From assembly GCA_020725315.1 (NCBI GenBank), contig DYFG01000001.1, positions 18,042 through 82,041 on the forward strand: DNA of 64,000 nucleotides, in the 5' to 3' direction. The notes beneath the pieces were generated by a model. That model did not search any database and was not told the origin of the DNA. It saw only the letters and a program-made list of their open reading frames with translations. Numbering within the stretch: position 1 is the stretch's first letter; every line of letters starts with the position of its first letter. This DNA comes from Nitrosotalea sp. GTDB taxonomy: Archaea > Halobacteriota > Syntropharchaeia > Alkanophagales > Methanospirareceae. Shown one piece after another: positions 56,185-64,000 of this stretch. The position numbers and the translations under genes are program-made.

Positions 56185-56241
56185 TACCTCTGCACATTGG
56201 AAATGGTGTGCAGTATTGGGATGAAAGTAAAGGAGTGTACC

Positions 56242-57165
56242 ATGCCTAAGAAAAATTCGGTTGAACGGCGTATCCTAGACACACTGATTAAAGCAGTCGA
56301 GTCTAGCGGATTGCTGCCCTGGCAACGTCCGTGGGTTGTTGCCCATCCTATCAATCTTGTGACATACAATGCTCACAAGTCCGAAGGCACACCGGAAGAA
56401 GTGTGTATTAAATACGGTTATAAGGGTATTAATCCCCTGCTCCTGTCACTGTCTGAATTTTCCAGCCCCTTTTGGTTTACCTACAAACAGGCTACCGATT
56501 TGGGGTGGCAAATCCGCAAAGGTGAGAAGTCTTCTTTCATCGTTTACTGGAACATTTTTGAGAAGACTGTCACCGATGATGACGGGGATGATCGTATCGT
56601 TAAAATCCCGTTCCTTCGGTATTATAACCTGTTTAACGTAGAGCAGGCCGATCCTGCTGAGGGTAAAGAACCTGCCCCTATTCCTACGATTACAGATATT
56701 GATAAGACAGACCGCAAGCGTGATGATATTAAAGAACTACTTACAGCGTCATGGCTTGCGCCTACTACCTTTAAGGGTACACAAGCAGCGTACATCCCAT
56801 CACAAGATCGGATCGTGATGCCCCCAGTGGATGCTTTTAAATCCTATGCTCATTTTTATTCGACGTGGGCGCATGAGGCAGTGCATAGTACCGGACACAT
56901 CGACCGACTAGGGCGAGAGGGTGTTGTTAATCCTTCATTGTTTGGTAGTGAGAAATATGGGTTTGAAGAGTTGATCGCGTGTGTTGGTCAAGCGATGTTC
57001 TGTGCACGAGTCGGTGTGCAGAATGAGGACATGAATAAAAACGACGCAGCGTATCTCAAAAACTGGTTGCAAGTATTGAAAGATGATCCCCGCATGATCG
57101 TAAGGGCTGGATCACAAGCGCAACGTGCAATTGATTTTATCTTCGGTGACGACTCTCCCCGCTAA
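56242..57165 (+). CDS. ardC: ArdC-like antirestriction protein
   Basis: A 307-residue protein. The N-terminal part (about 1-135) matches the ArdC ssDNA-binding domain (LLPWQRPW, NLVTYNAHKS, SFIVYWN, YYNLFNVEQ). The C-terminal part has a zincin HEAVH (211-215) within WAHEAVHSTGHIDR, followed by YGFEELIACVGQAMFC. ArdC proteins counter restriction and may protect incoming single-stranded DNA. The start at 56242 has AAAGGAG upstream. The last residues DDSPR come from the right end of the downstream TnpB element, so the native C-terminus has probably been replaced. Confidence 0.88.
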   Translation: MPKKNSVERRILDTLIKAVESSGLLPWQRPWVVAHPINLVTYNAHKSEGTPEEVCIKYGYKGINPLLLSLSEFSSPFWFTYKQATDLGWQIRKGEKSSFIVYWNIFEKTVTDDDGDDRIVKIPFLRYYNLFNVEQADPAEGKEPAPIPTITDIDKTDRKRDDIKELLTASWLAPTTFKGTQAAYIPSQDRIVMPPVDAFKSYAHFYSTWAHEAVHSTGHIDRLGREGVVNPSLFGSEKYGFEELIACVGQAMFCARVGVQNEDMNKNDAAYLKNWLQVLKDDPRMIVRAGSQAQRAIDFIFGDDSPR

Positions 57166-57300
57166 AGCTAAAGCGGGGAGCTTCCCAGGGCACGCTCGCC
57201 GCAACCGGCCACGTTACGCTCTGGCGGCCCCGTCCGGGCCGGGTTGACCGCAAGCATCAGGATATTCCGAGGTTACACTGCCCATCACCGCGATCCATCC
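57150..57300 (-). ncRNA. Predicted TnpB guide RNA (reRNA/omegaRNA), copy 2
   Basis: By analogy with known TnpB systems the RNA would cover the right end and the 3' end of tnpB, and take its guide from flanking DNA, here the end of ardC. The tnpB stop at 57285 and the right-end hairpin at 57155-57180 fit that arrangement. Limits are approximate. Confidence 0.4.
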
Positions 57301-58562
57301 GTTGCAACAGCATCGCCGTTCTGAGCTTCGCGGGACACGTTTGACCCACTGGCCTGCGTTTCGTCCCGCGCGCCCGGTACAGGCGCTTTCAACCCTAAGC
57401 GAAGGATGTTCTTCGCTGCGTTCACGTCGGCGTTTTCTTCATGCCCGCACGAAAGACACCGGAACCGCGCTTGTGTTTTACGATTTTCGGCGTCCACTAC
57501 GCCGCACTCGGAGCACGTTTGACTCGTGTACGCTGGCGGCACCTTGACCAACTGGACGCCGCGCTCGGCACACTTGTATTCGAGCAGTTGCCAGAAGGTC
57601 GCAAAGCCGGCATCGTGCGCGCTCATGGCGAGACGCTTGTTTTCGATCATGAAGTCCAGCGTCAGATCTTCGATGGCGATCAGCCCGTAGGTGCTCGTGA
57701 GCCAGTCGGTGACGGTGTGCCAGAAATACCACCGCTGTTGTCTGATTCGGTCCTCCAGCTTGCGCAACTGGCGCTCGGTTTCCTGCATGCGCGTGGACTT
57801 GTGCCAGATGAACACGCCGGGTTTGGGCGTGCCGTCCGCATTGTAGTTCTGCGGGTTGTTGGCGCGGCGCTGGCGGTCCAGCTTGCGCATAAGCACGCGG
57901 CGCTTCTGCTGCCCTTCCCGATACCAGCGCGGGTTATCAATGGTCGTGCCGTCGCTGAGCGCCAGCAGGTAGACCATGCCCACGTCAATGCCAACGGCGG
58001 GCTTCTGTGAAGGTTCCGGCTCGGCGTCGGGTATTTCAAGCTGGAGGGCGGCGTACCACTGGCCGCGCCGGTTGCGCAGCACGAGCACGTACTTGATGAC
58101 GCTCAGGGGCGGCAGATCGCGGTGAAAGCGCAGACGGATGTCACCACAGTTGGCGATGCGCAGCTTAGCCCACCCGTCCGACGTTTCGATGAGTTTGCAC
58201 CCACTACCGTACTTGTAACCCAGGCTGCGGAAGTGGTAGCGCCCCTTGAAGCGCGGGAAGCCCGGTGTTTCGCCCGCCTTGACGCGGCGGAAGAACGCTT
58301 TATAGGCTTTGTCCAGGCGGCGCATAAGGTCATCTACCGTGTCATAGGGCAGCAGCCCGAACGTGTCCGGTTCCTCTTTGCGCAGTGCGCACCAGTGATC
58401 ACGCAGGTCATACAGGCTGATGCTCTCGCCGCGTTCCTCATACGCTTCCTTGCGCATGGCGAGGGCACCGTTGTAGATTTTGCGCCCCTGCCACAGCAGG
58501 AAGTCGAACGTCCGCGCTTGCGCCCTCGTCGGATACAGCCGGTACTTGTACGTCCGAATCAT
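57285..58562 (-). CDS. tnpB: TnpB RNA-guided nuclease, intact
   Basis: A 425-residue protein started at MIRTYKYRLYPTRAQ; the frame is open for 57 more codons upstream, but these run into the left end. RuvC residues are D193 in VGIDVGMVYL, E298 in LIAIEDLTL and D379 in NADVNAAKN. The zinc finger is C350/C353 (CSEC) and C369/C372 (CLSC). A disordered tail follows. It differs widely from the first TnpB, so the phage was invaded by two separate elements. Confidence 0.95.
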   Translation of the reverse strand: MIRTYKYRLYPTRAQARTFDFLLWQGRKIYNGALAMRKEAYEERGESISLYDLRDHWCALRKEEPDTFGLLPYDTVDDLMRRLDKAYKAFFRRVKAGETPGFPRFKGRYHFRSLGYKYGSGCKLIETSDGWAKLRIANCGDIRLRFHRDLPPLSVIKYVLVLRNRRGQWYAALQLEIPDAEPEPSQKPAVGIDVGMVYLLALSDGTTIDNPRWYREGQQKRRVLMRKLDRQRRANNPQNYNADGTPKPGVFIWHKSTRMQETERQLRKLEDRIRQQRWYFWHTVTDWLTSTYGLIAIEDLTLDFMIENKRLAMSAHDAGFATFWQLLEYKCAERGVQLVKVPPAYTSQTCSECGVVDAENRKTQARFRCLSCGHEENADVNAAKNILRLGLKAPVPGARDETQASGSNVSREAQNGDAVATDGSR

Positions 58563-58826
58563 CGCCGCCCCAGAACAGAACACCCCGCCGAAGATTGTGT
58601 GTTGTCTAGGCACACGCGCGCGGCAGGGTGTTCCGTCCACAATCATAACGCACGTATCATGCCTAGACAACATTAGTATACCGCACATTCGTTCGCAAAG
58701 CAAAATCAGAAAGGAGGCAAGCGCCATTCCCAACCGGGCTAAAACCCGGTGTCCCCTGGCGCAATTTCGATGGGCACGTTAAGACATATGAGGATACAAG
58801 CGACAAAGAAGTTGAAGAATAGTTGC

Positions 58827-59027
58827 ATGATATTCACAGATAAGAAAACAAAACTATCCGTTGACGTATCGCCTAAGCTGGCGCAGGCATATCATATCTT
58901 GCGCCAGCATAACAAATATTTGACTATCGTCTCGGAAAACTATATACTACCAGAAAAAACGGCGTATGATATGCTAGCATGTTTGGGGTATGAGTATGTA
59001 AATAATGGCTGGAATAGGTCGTCTTGA
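58827..59027 (+). CDS. Unknown small protein
   Basis: A 66-residue protein. I choose MIFTDKKTKLSVDVS as the start; the ribosome binding site is weak. The segment LAQAYHILRQHNKYLTIVSE is helical, and EKTAYDMLACLGYEYV follows. It lies just after the left end of the second TnpB element, so its upstream signals may have been altered by the insertion. Confidence 0.5.
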   Translation: MIFTDKKTKLSVDVSPKLAQAYHILRQHNKYLTIVSENYILPEKTAYDMLACLGYEYVNNGWNRSS

Positions 59028-59066
59028 AAGCCTGCCTAAGCGGTGTTATACAAAGGAGAACAAATC

Positions 59067-60092
59067 ATGTTTTTCTTAAACGGTCAAGAAGGAAATACAA
59101 AGAAAACGTGGGCTACTAATGAGTGGCCCCTTACTACTGTCGATGCGATTGCCGAAGTAGTCCGGCCCCTGTTGCCTTATTCCTCTACTCTAGTAGACAA
59201 AATCTACACCGTTCTGGCGGCTATGCCCCTTGACATGCGCCCTGGTAAGGCATTTGCTAAGGCGTTCTATCAACACAATCAGATCAAACTGAGTGCAGAA
59301 ATTAAAGCACAGATCGGCCAGCTTCTTTCATCTTTCGTAGACGAAAACCTAACGCTGCGTCTCACGTTGGGATGCCGCGGTTCTTCATGGGAGTATTACC
59401 ACGAAGATAGTTGCTGGTGGGGCGACTTCGAAAGAAGCCGCGATGTATTGGAACACAACGGCGGGGGTGCGATTCGCGCCTATAATGAAGATGATGAACT
59501 AGTTGGAAGGGTATGGTTCTTGCCGTATGAGGATCATATCCTTTTGTTTAATAGCTACGGGAAGGGTGCGTTAGAACATATTTATGCGTGGGGTGTTCTC
59601 GTAGAACAGGCGTTTGGGTGGAAATCCAAAAAAGTCTCTGCATATTTCAGTTGTGATAATTCCGATCTTTATGTCAACAGCCACACGATGGTGGTTGTTG
59701 GCCCTGAAATGTATGAAGGGGAAGGGCCTATTTACCCTAATATCGACGTAGATGCGCCGTATTATTACTCGTCTCCACCGGTGTATTGTTCTGGTTGTAA
59801 TGAACGGGTAAGAGAAGAATATGCCTACTATCATAGACATGTGTATGGGATTGGCGAAGGGTATTTCTGTGAACCATGTCATGAAGATATTGTAGATGTT
59901 ACAGCAGGCCACTATGCCGGATATGAGGCGTTTTACAATGACGTATTTGAATTAGAGTATGGCGACTTTGCCACCTGTTTGGTGGAAGAAGTTGAATACA
60001 ATGATCTTGGTAACGCCTACCTGCCAAAAGACGGTGTGGAAGTTGGGGGAAGGATCTATTCTCCAATTTCCCTTCCTCTAGAACAGGAGTAA
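59067..60092 (+). CDS. Tandem paralogue 1 of an unknown phage protein family
   Basis: A 341-residue protein with AAAGGAG before the ATG. The family block is LTLGCRGSSWEYYHEDSCWW, then SRDVLEHNGGGAIRAYNEDD and GRVWFLPYEDHILLFNSYG (about 95-170). A zinc-ribbon-like CSGC...CEPC pair lies near 248-275. An N-terminal helical part (RPGKAFAKAFYQHNQIKLSA) is shared with the next two genes. The function is unknown; the conserved block may be an enzyme or binding fold. Confidence 0.75.
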   Translation: MFFLNGQEGNTKKTWATNEWPLTTVDAIAEVVRPLLPYSSTLVDKIYTVLAAMPLDMRPGKAFAKAFYQHNQIKLSAEIKAQIGQLLSSFVDENLTLRLTLGCRGSSWEYYHEDSCWWGDFERSRDVLEHNGGGAIRAYNEDDELVGRVWFLPYEDHILLFNSYGKGALEHIYAWGVLVEQAFGWKSKKVSAYFSCDNSDLYVNSHTMVVVGPEMYEGEGPIYPNIDVDAPYYYSSPPVYCSGCNERVREEYAYYHRHVYGIGEGYFCEPCHEDIVDVTAGHYAGYEAFYNDVFELEYGDFATCLVEEVEYNDLGNAYLPKDGVEVGGRIYSPISLPLEQE

Positions 60093-60097
60093 GTGCC

Positions 60098-61225
60098 ATG
60101 TTTTATGCAAACGGACAAAAGGGTAAGGCTGGGGCTAAGACTAACTGGCCTTACCCAACTATCGTAGAGGTCACAAAACTGGTACGAGAAGTGTCCTATC
60201 TGTACACGGACTCAATCAACTATCTACTAACAAACTGCCTCAATCCAAACATGAACATTGGTAAGGCGTTTGCTAGTGCCCTATATAAACAGTTTAAGGT
60301 GTCCTTACCAGAAGATACGAAAGCCAAGATCGGCTCCCTGCTGTCAGCGGTGCCGGATGAAGACACAGAAGTTGTCCTGACATTGGGGTGTAAAGGTTCA
60401 GCACGTGACTACTATAACCCTGACTCCTGTTGGTGGAACGGGTATGCTCGTAGCCGTGATGTACTCGAATATAATGGGGGTGGGGCACTTCGCGCTTACA
60501 ATGAGGATGGGACACTTATAGGACGTGCATGGTTTTTGCCTTATGAGGACTGGATCGTCGTGTTTAACTGTTATGGTGATGGCAATCTACAACATGCCCA
60601 AACTTGGGCAAGCCTTATCAATAAGGCGTTCGGGTGGTATGCTGAGGTTGTTAAGACAGATGACTTCAGTATTGCTGTTGCTGATGAAGACCTGTTCGTA
60701 AACGATGCGGCAGGAGTCATTGTAGGAACCAAGCCCTACCCCAGAAAGAAAGTCCATGTTAGACCAGATGTAAATGCCCCGCATATTTACACTAGACCTA
60801 CAGTTAAATGTGCTGTTTGTGGTTTACGAGTTAGTGTTCACAACATAACTGAAATTCATAGCCCTCTAATTCACTTAGATAGTAACCTAGTATGTAATTA
60901 CTGTCTCAACACTAACATAGATACCATTTCAGCAGGAAAATATGCTGGTCAACTAGCACTGTCTAGTCAGACAATATTTATGAGCGACAATCGTACCTAT
61001 TACTATAAAGACCCTGAAGTATACTGTGATCCGTTTGGTTGTTGGTGTTTTACAGAAGAGGCAATCAACGTAAATGGAACACTGTATGCTCCTTGTGTTA
61101 TAGTAACGGATGTGTACGGGGGTGTTCATGTGCGTGGTATGGACACCTATCAGTATTGCCTCAGTTGCGGTAAGATTTTTCCAGCAGATGATCCACATTT
61201 TACGGAGGGCTGCAATGAAAATTGA
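60098..61225 (+). CDS. Tandem paralogue 2 of an unknown phage protein family
   Basis: A 375-residue protein starting five bases after paralogue 1. It has the same order: IGKAFASALYKQFKVSLPE, LTLGCKGSARDYYNPDSCWW, SRDVLEYNGGGALRAYNEDG, GRAWFLPYEDWIVVFNCYG. The zinc ribbon is CAVC and CNYC. A C-terminal extension ends in CLSCGKIF and a final cysteine, a second zinc site absent from paralogue 1. It overlaps the next gene by 11 bases. Confidence 0.75.
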   Translation: MFYANGQKGKAGAKTNWPYPTIVEVTKLVREVSYLYTDSINYLLTNCLNPNMNIGKAFASALYKQFKVSLPEDTKAKIGSLLSAVPDEDTEVVLTLGCKGSARDYYNPDSCWWNGYARSRDVLEYNGGGALRAYNEDGTLIGRAWFLPYEDWIVVFNCYGDGNLQHAQTWASLINKAFGWYAEVVKTDDFSIAVADEDLFVNDAAGVIVGTKPYPRKKVHVRPDVNAPHIYTRPTVKCAVCGLRVSVHNITEIHSPLIHLDSNLVCNYCLNTNIDTISAGKYAGQLALSSQTIFMSDNRTYYYKDPEVYCDPFGCWCFTEEAINVNGTLYAPCVIVTDVYGGVHVRGMDTYQYCLSCGKIFPADDPHFTEGCNEN

Positions 61226-62414
61226 AGATGGTAAGACGGGTGTTACTACCTCGCGATCTGGTGCCTGGTGGACAATGTCCTTATTGCGACAACTTTATGA
61301 CGCTTTACAAGTAGATGTCTCACCGCGGGATATCAGCCTCTCACCCTACAGTATCGAAGAAATTTTAGAAAATCTTGATCAGGATATGCGTCCTGGCAAG
61401 GCATTTGCTAAAACATTTTTCAAACTGCGGGGAATAAAACTGTCTCCCAAAACAATAGCCGAAGTAGGCAACCTCATTGCAGCACTACCAGAAGAGCCGC
61501 TTACCCTGCGTTTGACGTTGGGGTGTGATGGTACACGCGAAGAGTATTACAATGATCGAAGCTGTTGGTGGACGAATTTCCCTAGAGCGAGGGACATTCT
61601 GCATTTCAACGGTGGGGGTGCGATACGCGCCTATAAAAATGAGGAACTAATCGGACGTGCGTGGTTTTTGCCTTATGAAGATTGGATTGTGTTGTTCAAT
61701 TTCTATGGGCAGGGCGCTCTACAACACGCTCAAACGTGGATGACCGTTACCAGCCAAGCCTTTGGTTGGATTACGGCTATTCAGAGTATAGATTTTGAAT
61801 GTTCAAAAGAAGATTTATATGTTAACTCTCCTACTTGTGTGGTAGCAGGGACCGTCCCTGCCCCACGCATTTATGTCATCAAACCCGAACTAGATGTGCC
61901 CTATCTCTATTCTAAAAAAGAAATTTGCTGTGAGAATTGTGGGGACTGCTTTCCAGAAGAGAACGTGCGATTCATGGAAGATACCCTGATAGAACCAGGA
62001 TATTACTGTGAAAACTGTGAGCGAGACTTGCTCCAAATTACAGCAGGTAGTTATGTTGGGGAGTGGTGTTTCTACAATTCAGCAGTGTTTCTTGATGATG
62101 AGATTTACTTTCACGGCGATCAAGAGATCGTGCTTGATCCGTGCGGTGCTTGGTGCCGTTGTGCTGATGCAATTCGGGTTGGGGAATTTTACTATGCCCA
62201 ACAGTCTCTAGTAATAGATGAATACGGTACACCACACCCGCGCAACGGGGGTACGTGGCAGCGGTGTGGGTGGTGTGGTAAAATATACCCTAGGGGGGAT
62301 GAACATTTTGCACAATGCTGCCAACAACACCTAGCAAGACGACAGCAGCGTGCAGAGGTTAGACAGGGGTTGGAAGAACGCATTACTCAAAGACTTTACA
62401 ATGATATGTTGTGA
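61215..62414 (+). CDS. Tandem paralogue 3 of an unknown phage protein family
   Basis: A 399-residue protein. The ATG at 61215 has GGAGGGCT upstream and lies inside the end of paralogue 2. The shared block is LTLGCDGTREEYYNDRSCWW, ILHFNGGGAIRAYKNEELIG and RAWFLPYEDWIVLFNFYGQ. Zinc sites are CENCGDCF...CENC and the C-terminal CGWCGKIYPRG. A Gln/Arg-rich tail (RRQQRAEVRQGLEERITQR) follows. It is closest to paralogue 2 in the C-terminal extension. Confidence 0.75.
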   Translation: MKIEDGKTGVTTSRSGAWWTMSLLRQLYDALQVDVSPRDISLSPYSIEEILENLDQDMRPGKAFAKTFFKLRGIKLSPKTIAEVGNLIAALPEEPLTLRLTLGCDGTREEYYNDRSCWWTNFPRARDILHFNGGGAIRAYKNEELIGRAWFLPYEDWIVLFNFYGQGALQHAQTWMTVTSQAFGWITAIQSIDFECSKEDLYVNSPTCVVAGTVPAPRIYVIKPELDVPYLYSKKEICCENCGDCFPEENVRFMEDTLIEPGYYCENCERDLLQITAGSYVGEWCFYNSAVFLDDEIYFHGDQEIVLDPCGAWCRCADAIRVGEFYYAQQSLVIDEYGTPHPRNGGTWQRCGWCGKIYPRGDEHFAQCCQQHLARRQQRAEVRQGLEERITQRLYNDML

Positions 62415-62443
62415 AACATTCTGTTCGAAGAAGAGAAAGAAGA

Positions 62444-62602
62444 ATGATTGTTTACGTTCTCTTCCGTGTTGAGGACGGGGTGTTTACTACCGTCCTCAAC
62501 ATTTCTTACACCGCATTAGACAGCCAACGTGCTATCTTACAACAAACAGGTGAAGTTTGTCAGGTTATTCTATACCTAGAGGGGATTTTTGATGAAATTT
62601 GA
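62444..62602 (+). CDS. Very small protein
   Basis: A 52-residue frame (MIVYVLFRVEDGVFTTVLN) with a weak purine-rich site before the ATG; a GTG at 62411 overlapping the preceding stop is an alternative start. The protein is beta-rich. It overlaps the next gene by 11 bases, which gives some support. Confidence 0.5.
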   Translation: MIVYVLFRVEDGVFTTVLNISYTALDSQRAILQQTGEVCQVILYLEGIFDEI

Positions 62603-63593
62603 CTATGATATGCTCAAGACAGTCTGCAATCTTCCGATTGAGGACTTCCGTGGATTAGGGACTTACGTGCCCTATTCAATCAATAGTGGGTATACATTCA
62701 TTGACCGGGGTGCTAAAATCCTGGCCGTAGCACATTTGGATACGGTACAAGACAAAACTCATTTCTATGTTGAGTCGTATGATGACGTTGGAGATGTGGT
62801 CTTTTCTCCACGTCTTGATGATCGACTCGGCGTTTACCTTTTGCTCGAATACCTGCCTCTACTCGGCTTTCAGTATGATATCCTTTTGTGTGAGGATGAA
62901 GAATTTGGCATGAGTACAGCAGCAGGCTTTGATCCTTTTGATGATCAGATGCCTGAGTTTGGTAAGCGATATAACTGGATGTTTGAGTTTGATCGGGGTG
63001 GATCGGACACCGTACTCTACCGCTACCACACAACAGAACTTGCCTCGTGGCTAAATCAGTGCGGTACTCAAGTTGGGTATGGTTCCTATACTGATATTTG
63101 TGAGCTAGAGGACCTGGGTTGCAAGGGTATTAACTTTGCAACGGGGTACTACAGCTACCACCAGATCAATGCCTATGCCCTGATCGAAGAGACTCTAGCA
63201 GGCGTTGATGCGTTTAAAAATTTCTATCAACGATTCAGCCACAAACACCTGGATCACGTCAAGCTAAAGTATTCCTGGAAGTCTCGGTACGATAAGTGTG
63301 GCAAGTACGGAGAAAATGATAACGAGTATACATGGAATAAGTGGGGCACAGTGATGTGTCCTAACTGTAAGGGGCACTATGATTCCGAAGATGAGCGGGT
63401 GAACATTGAAACCTTCGGGCGGTGTGGTGCCTGTATGAAATTTCTACCTGTAATCCACTCCGCTACCTGCCCTTTTTGCCAGCGTAAATATACATCGCAA
63501 GAACACATAAAATCAATCACAGATGCGGGTATGTGCCTAGACTGTATGGACGAAGCTCTAGAGGACATGTGGCGGCGGGGAGAAGAGGACTAA
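62592..63593 (+). CDS. M28/M42-like metallopeptidase domain with C-terminal zinc ribbons
   Basis: A 333-residue protein. Residues 40-200 show the di-zinc aminopeptidase order: AVAHLDTV (H48, D50), SPRLDDRLG (D76 bridging), EDEEFG (E103/E104), FDRGGSD (D134) and YYSYHQIN (H190). These match the ligands of M28/M42 co-catalytic peptidases. The last 110 residues have at least three CxxC pairs (CPNC, CGAC, CPFC and CLDC) forming zinc ribbons. The fusion suggests a peptidase directed to a protein or nucleic acid partner. GAGGGG precedes the ATG. Confidence 0.75.
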   Translation: MKFDYDMLKTVCNLPIEDFRGLGTYVPYSINSGYTFIDRGAKILAVAHLDTVQDKTHFYVESYDDVGDVVFSPRLDDRLGVYLLLEYLPLLGFQYDILLCEDEEFGMSTAAGFDPFDDQMPEFGKRYNWMFEFDRGGSDTVLYRYHTTELASWLNQCGTQVGYGSYTDICELEDLGCKGINFATGYYSYHQINAYALIEETLAGVDAFKNFYQRFSHKHLDHVKLKYSWKSRYDKCGKYGENDNEYTWNKWGTVMCPNCKGHYDSEDERVNIETFGRCGACMKFLPVIHSATCPFCQRKYTSQEHIKSITDAGMCLDCMDEALEDMWRRGEED

Positions 63594-63883
63594 TCCTCTT
63601 TCTCTCCCACCACAAAAGCCACACCGTATCCGTGTTCGGGAAGGTAGTTGACGACAAACACAAAAGAAATGTCGGTGGTTTCGGCTGTCTCCTGTGCGTT
63701 CCTTAGCAGGGACAGCCCTAACCCCACCGCCCAGCCAACATGGTCCAGGCTGTCTTTTGTTAGGGTGTTGTACAAGGTCTTGCCCTCTAACAAAGCAGTC
63801 CTGGCTTGATTAAGTACCGAAATTTCTTCGTCTGTCAACAAAGAACGATCTGTAATCTTGAAAATGTCTGGTCTAACTGCCAC
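63590..63883 (-). CDS. Unknown small protein
   Basis: A 97-residue protein with a GTG start and AAAGGTGG upstream. It has a helical N-terminal half (TDEEISVLNQARTALLEGKT) and a beta-rich end (ISFVFVVNYLPEHGYGVAFV). It converges with the peptidase-like gene. No family is recognised. Confidence 0.55.
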   Translation of the reverse strand: MAVRPDIFKITDRSLLTDEEISVLNQARTALLEGKTLYNTLTKDSLDHVGWAVGLGLSLLRNAQETAETTDISFVFVVNYLPEHGYGVAFVVGEKED

Positions 63884-63939
63884 CTAAATCCACCTTTAAC
63901 TAAGTCTGAAACGTATAATATTAATAGTTTAAAACTAAT

Positions 63940-64000
63940 GATCTGCTATAAGACTCTTCTTTGTTAGTTGATCTACTATAAGACTCTTCTTTGTTAGTTG
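63940..64000. repeat. 30-base tandem repeat running off the window
   Basis: Two copies of a 30-base unit lie at 63940-63969 and 63970-63999, differing at one base, and base 64000 begins a third. The unit contains ATAAGACTCTTC, related to the AGACTCT words at 24875 and in the control region at 45.6-45.9 kb. The array probably continues beyond the window. Confidence 0.8.

Larger units (their letters stand above)
57150..58766 (-). mobile_element. IS200/IS605-group element carrying only tnpB, copy 2
   Basis: This is a second, unrelated element with tnpB only. Right end: perfect hairpin CTCCCCGCT/AGCGGGGAG at 57155-57180, overlapping the end of ardC. Left end: nested stems GCGCCA/TGGCGC and ACCGGG/CCCGGT at 58721-58762. 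Both elements read ...GTCAC at the right terminus on the minus strand. High GC marks it as imported. Limits are within a few bases. Confidence 0.75.

Noticed and set aside
57302..58676. Long open frames on the plus strand opposite the second tnpB
   Set aside because: Same reason: GC-rich shadow frames without known motifs or ribosome sites.
63940..64000. Tandem 30-base repeat as the start of a CRISPR array
   Set aside because: The units follow one another directly with no spacers.

Overview
The window is about 64 kb of a tailed double-stranded DNA phage or prophage with siphovirus-type morphology. The evidence is a complete late block: small and large terminase, portal, prohead protease/scaffold, HK97-type capsid protein, tail tube, frameshifted tail assembly chaperones, tape measure, distal tail and tail tip proteins. 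The left edge cuts into a family A DNA polymerase and the right edge cuts into a tandem repeat, so the genome continues on both sides. A tyrosine recombinase makes a temperate or resolvase-bearing phage plausible. The host cannot be named from the sequence. Most genes are AT-leaning, while several passengers (25.1-29.1 kb, 48.1-48.5 kb and two TnpB elements) are visibly GC-rich and look imported.

Layout. 1-4.8 kb, plus strand: replication and recombination genes (PolA C-terminus, adenine methyltransferase-like protein, integrase, RusA-like resolvase, zinc ribbon, small unknowns). 4.8-24.8 kb, minus strand: tail genes, then a glycan block (three-domain glycosyltransferase, GT2, intein-split sugar-nucleotide dehydratase, lyase-like protein). 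24.9-29.1 kb: a GC-rich accessory island with five plus-strand genes and a large minus-strand spike-like protein. 29.2-40.1 kb, minus strand: head and packaging genes, with inteins in portal and terminase. 40.2-45.5 kb, minus strand: a metallophosphoesterase-like protein, small membrane and unknown genes, and a TnpB element. 45.5-45.9 kb: a divergent promoter region full of short repeats. 45.9-49.6 kb: small genes on both strands, including DUF5662, DUF2493 and Mom-like proteins. 49.7-51.5 kb: a 1.9 kb region without genes, holding an iteron-rich origin-like part and then a candidate structured RNA of about 600 nt. 51.5-63.6 kb, plus strand: a long run of small unknown genes, many followed by perfect hairpins, with a PD-(D/E)XK nuclease-like protein, ArdC antirestriction protein, a second TnpB element, three tandem paralogues and a di-metal peptidase-like protein with zinc ribbons.

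How the parts fit. The minus-strand block packages DNA and builds the virion. The glycan genes sit inside it, so they probably act late on virion or host glycans. The divergent region at 45.6-45.9 kb and the promoter pair at 24.85-24.91 kb share an AGACTCT motif next to a TTGACA box, which suggests one early regulatory scheme. An adenine methyltransferase-like protein, a Mom-like protein and ArdC together suggest protection of phage DNA against restriction. The most unusual items are the large RNA at 50.6-51.2 kb, the hairpin-punctuated operon after it, and three inteins, two of which are related to each other but sit in unrelated genes.
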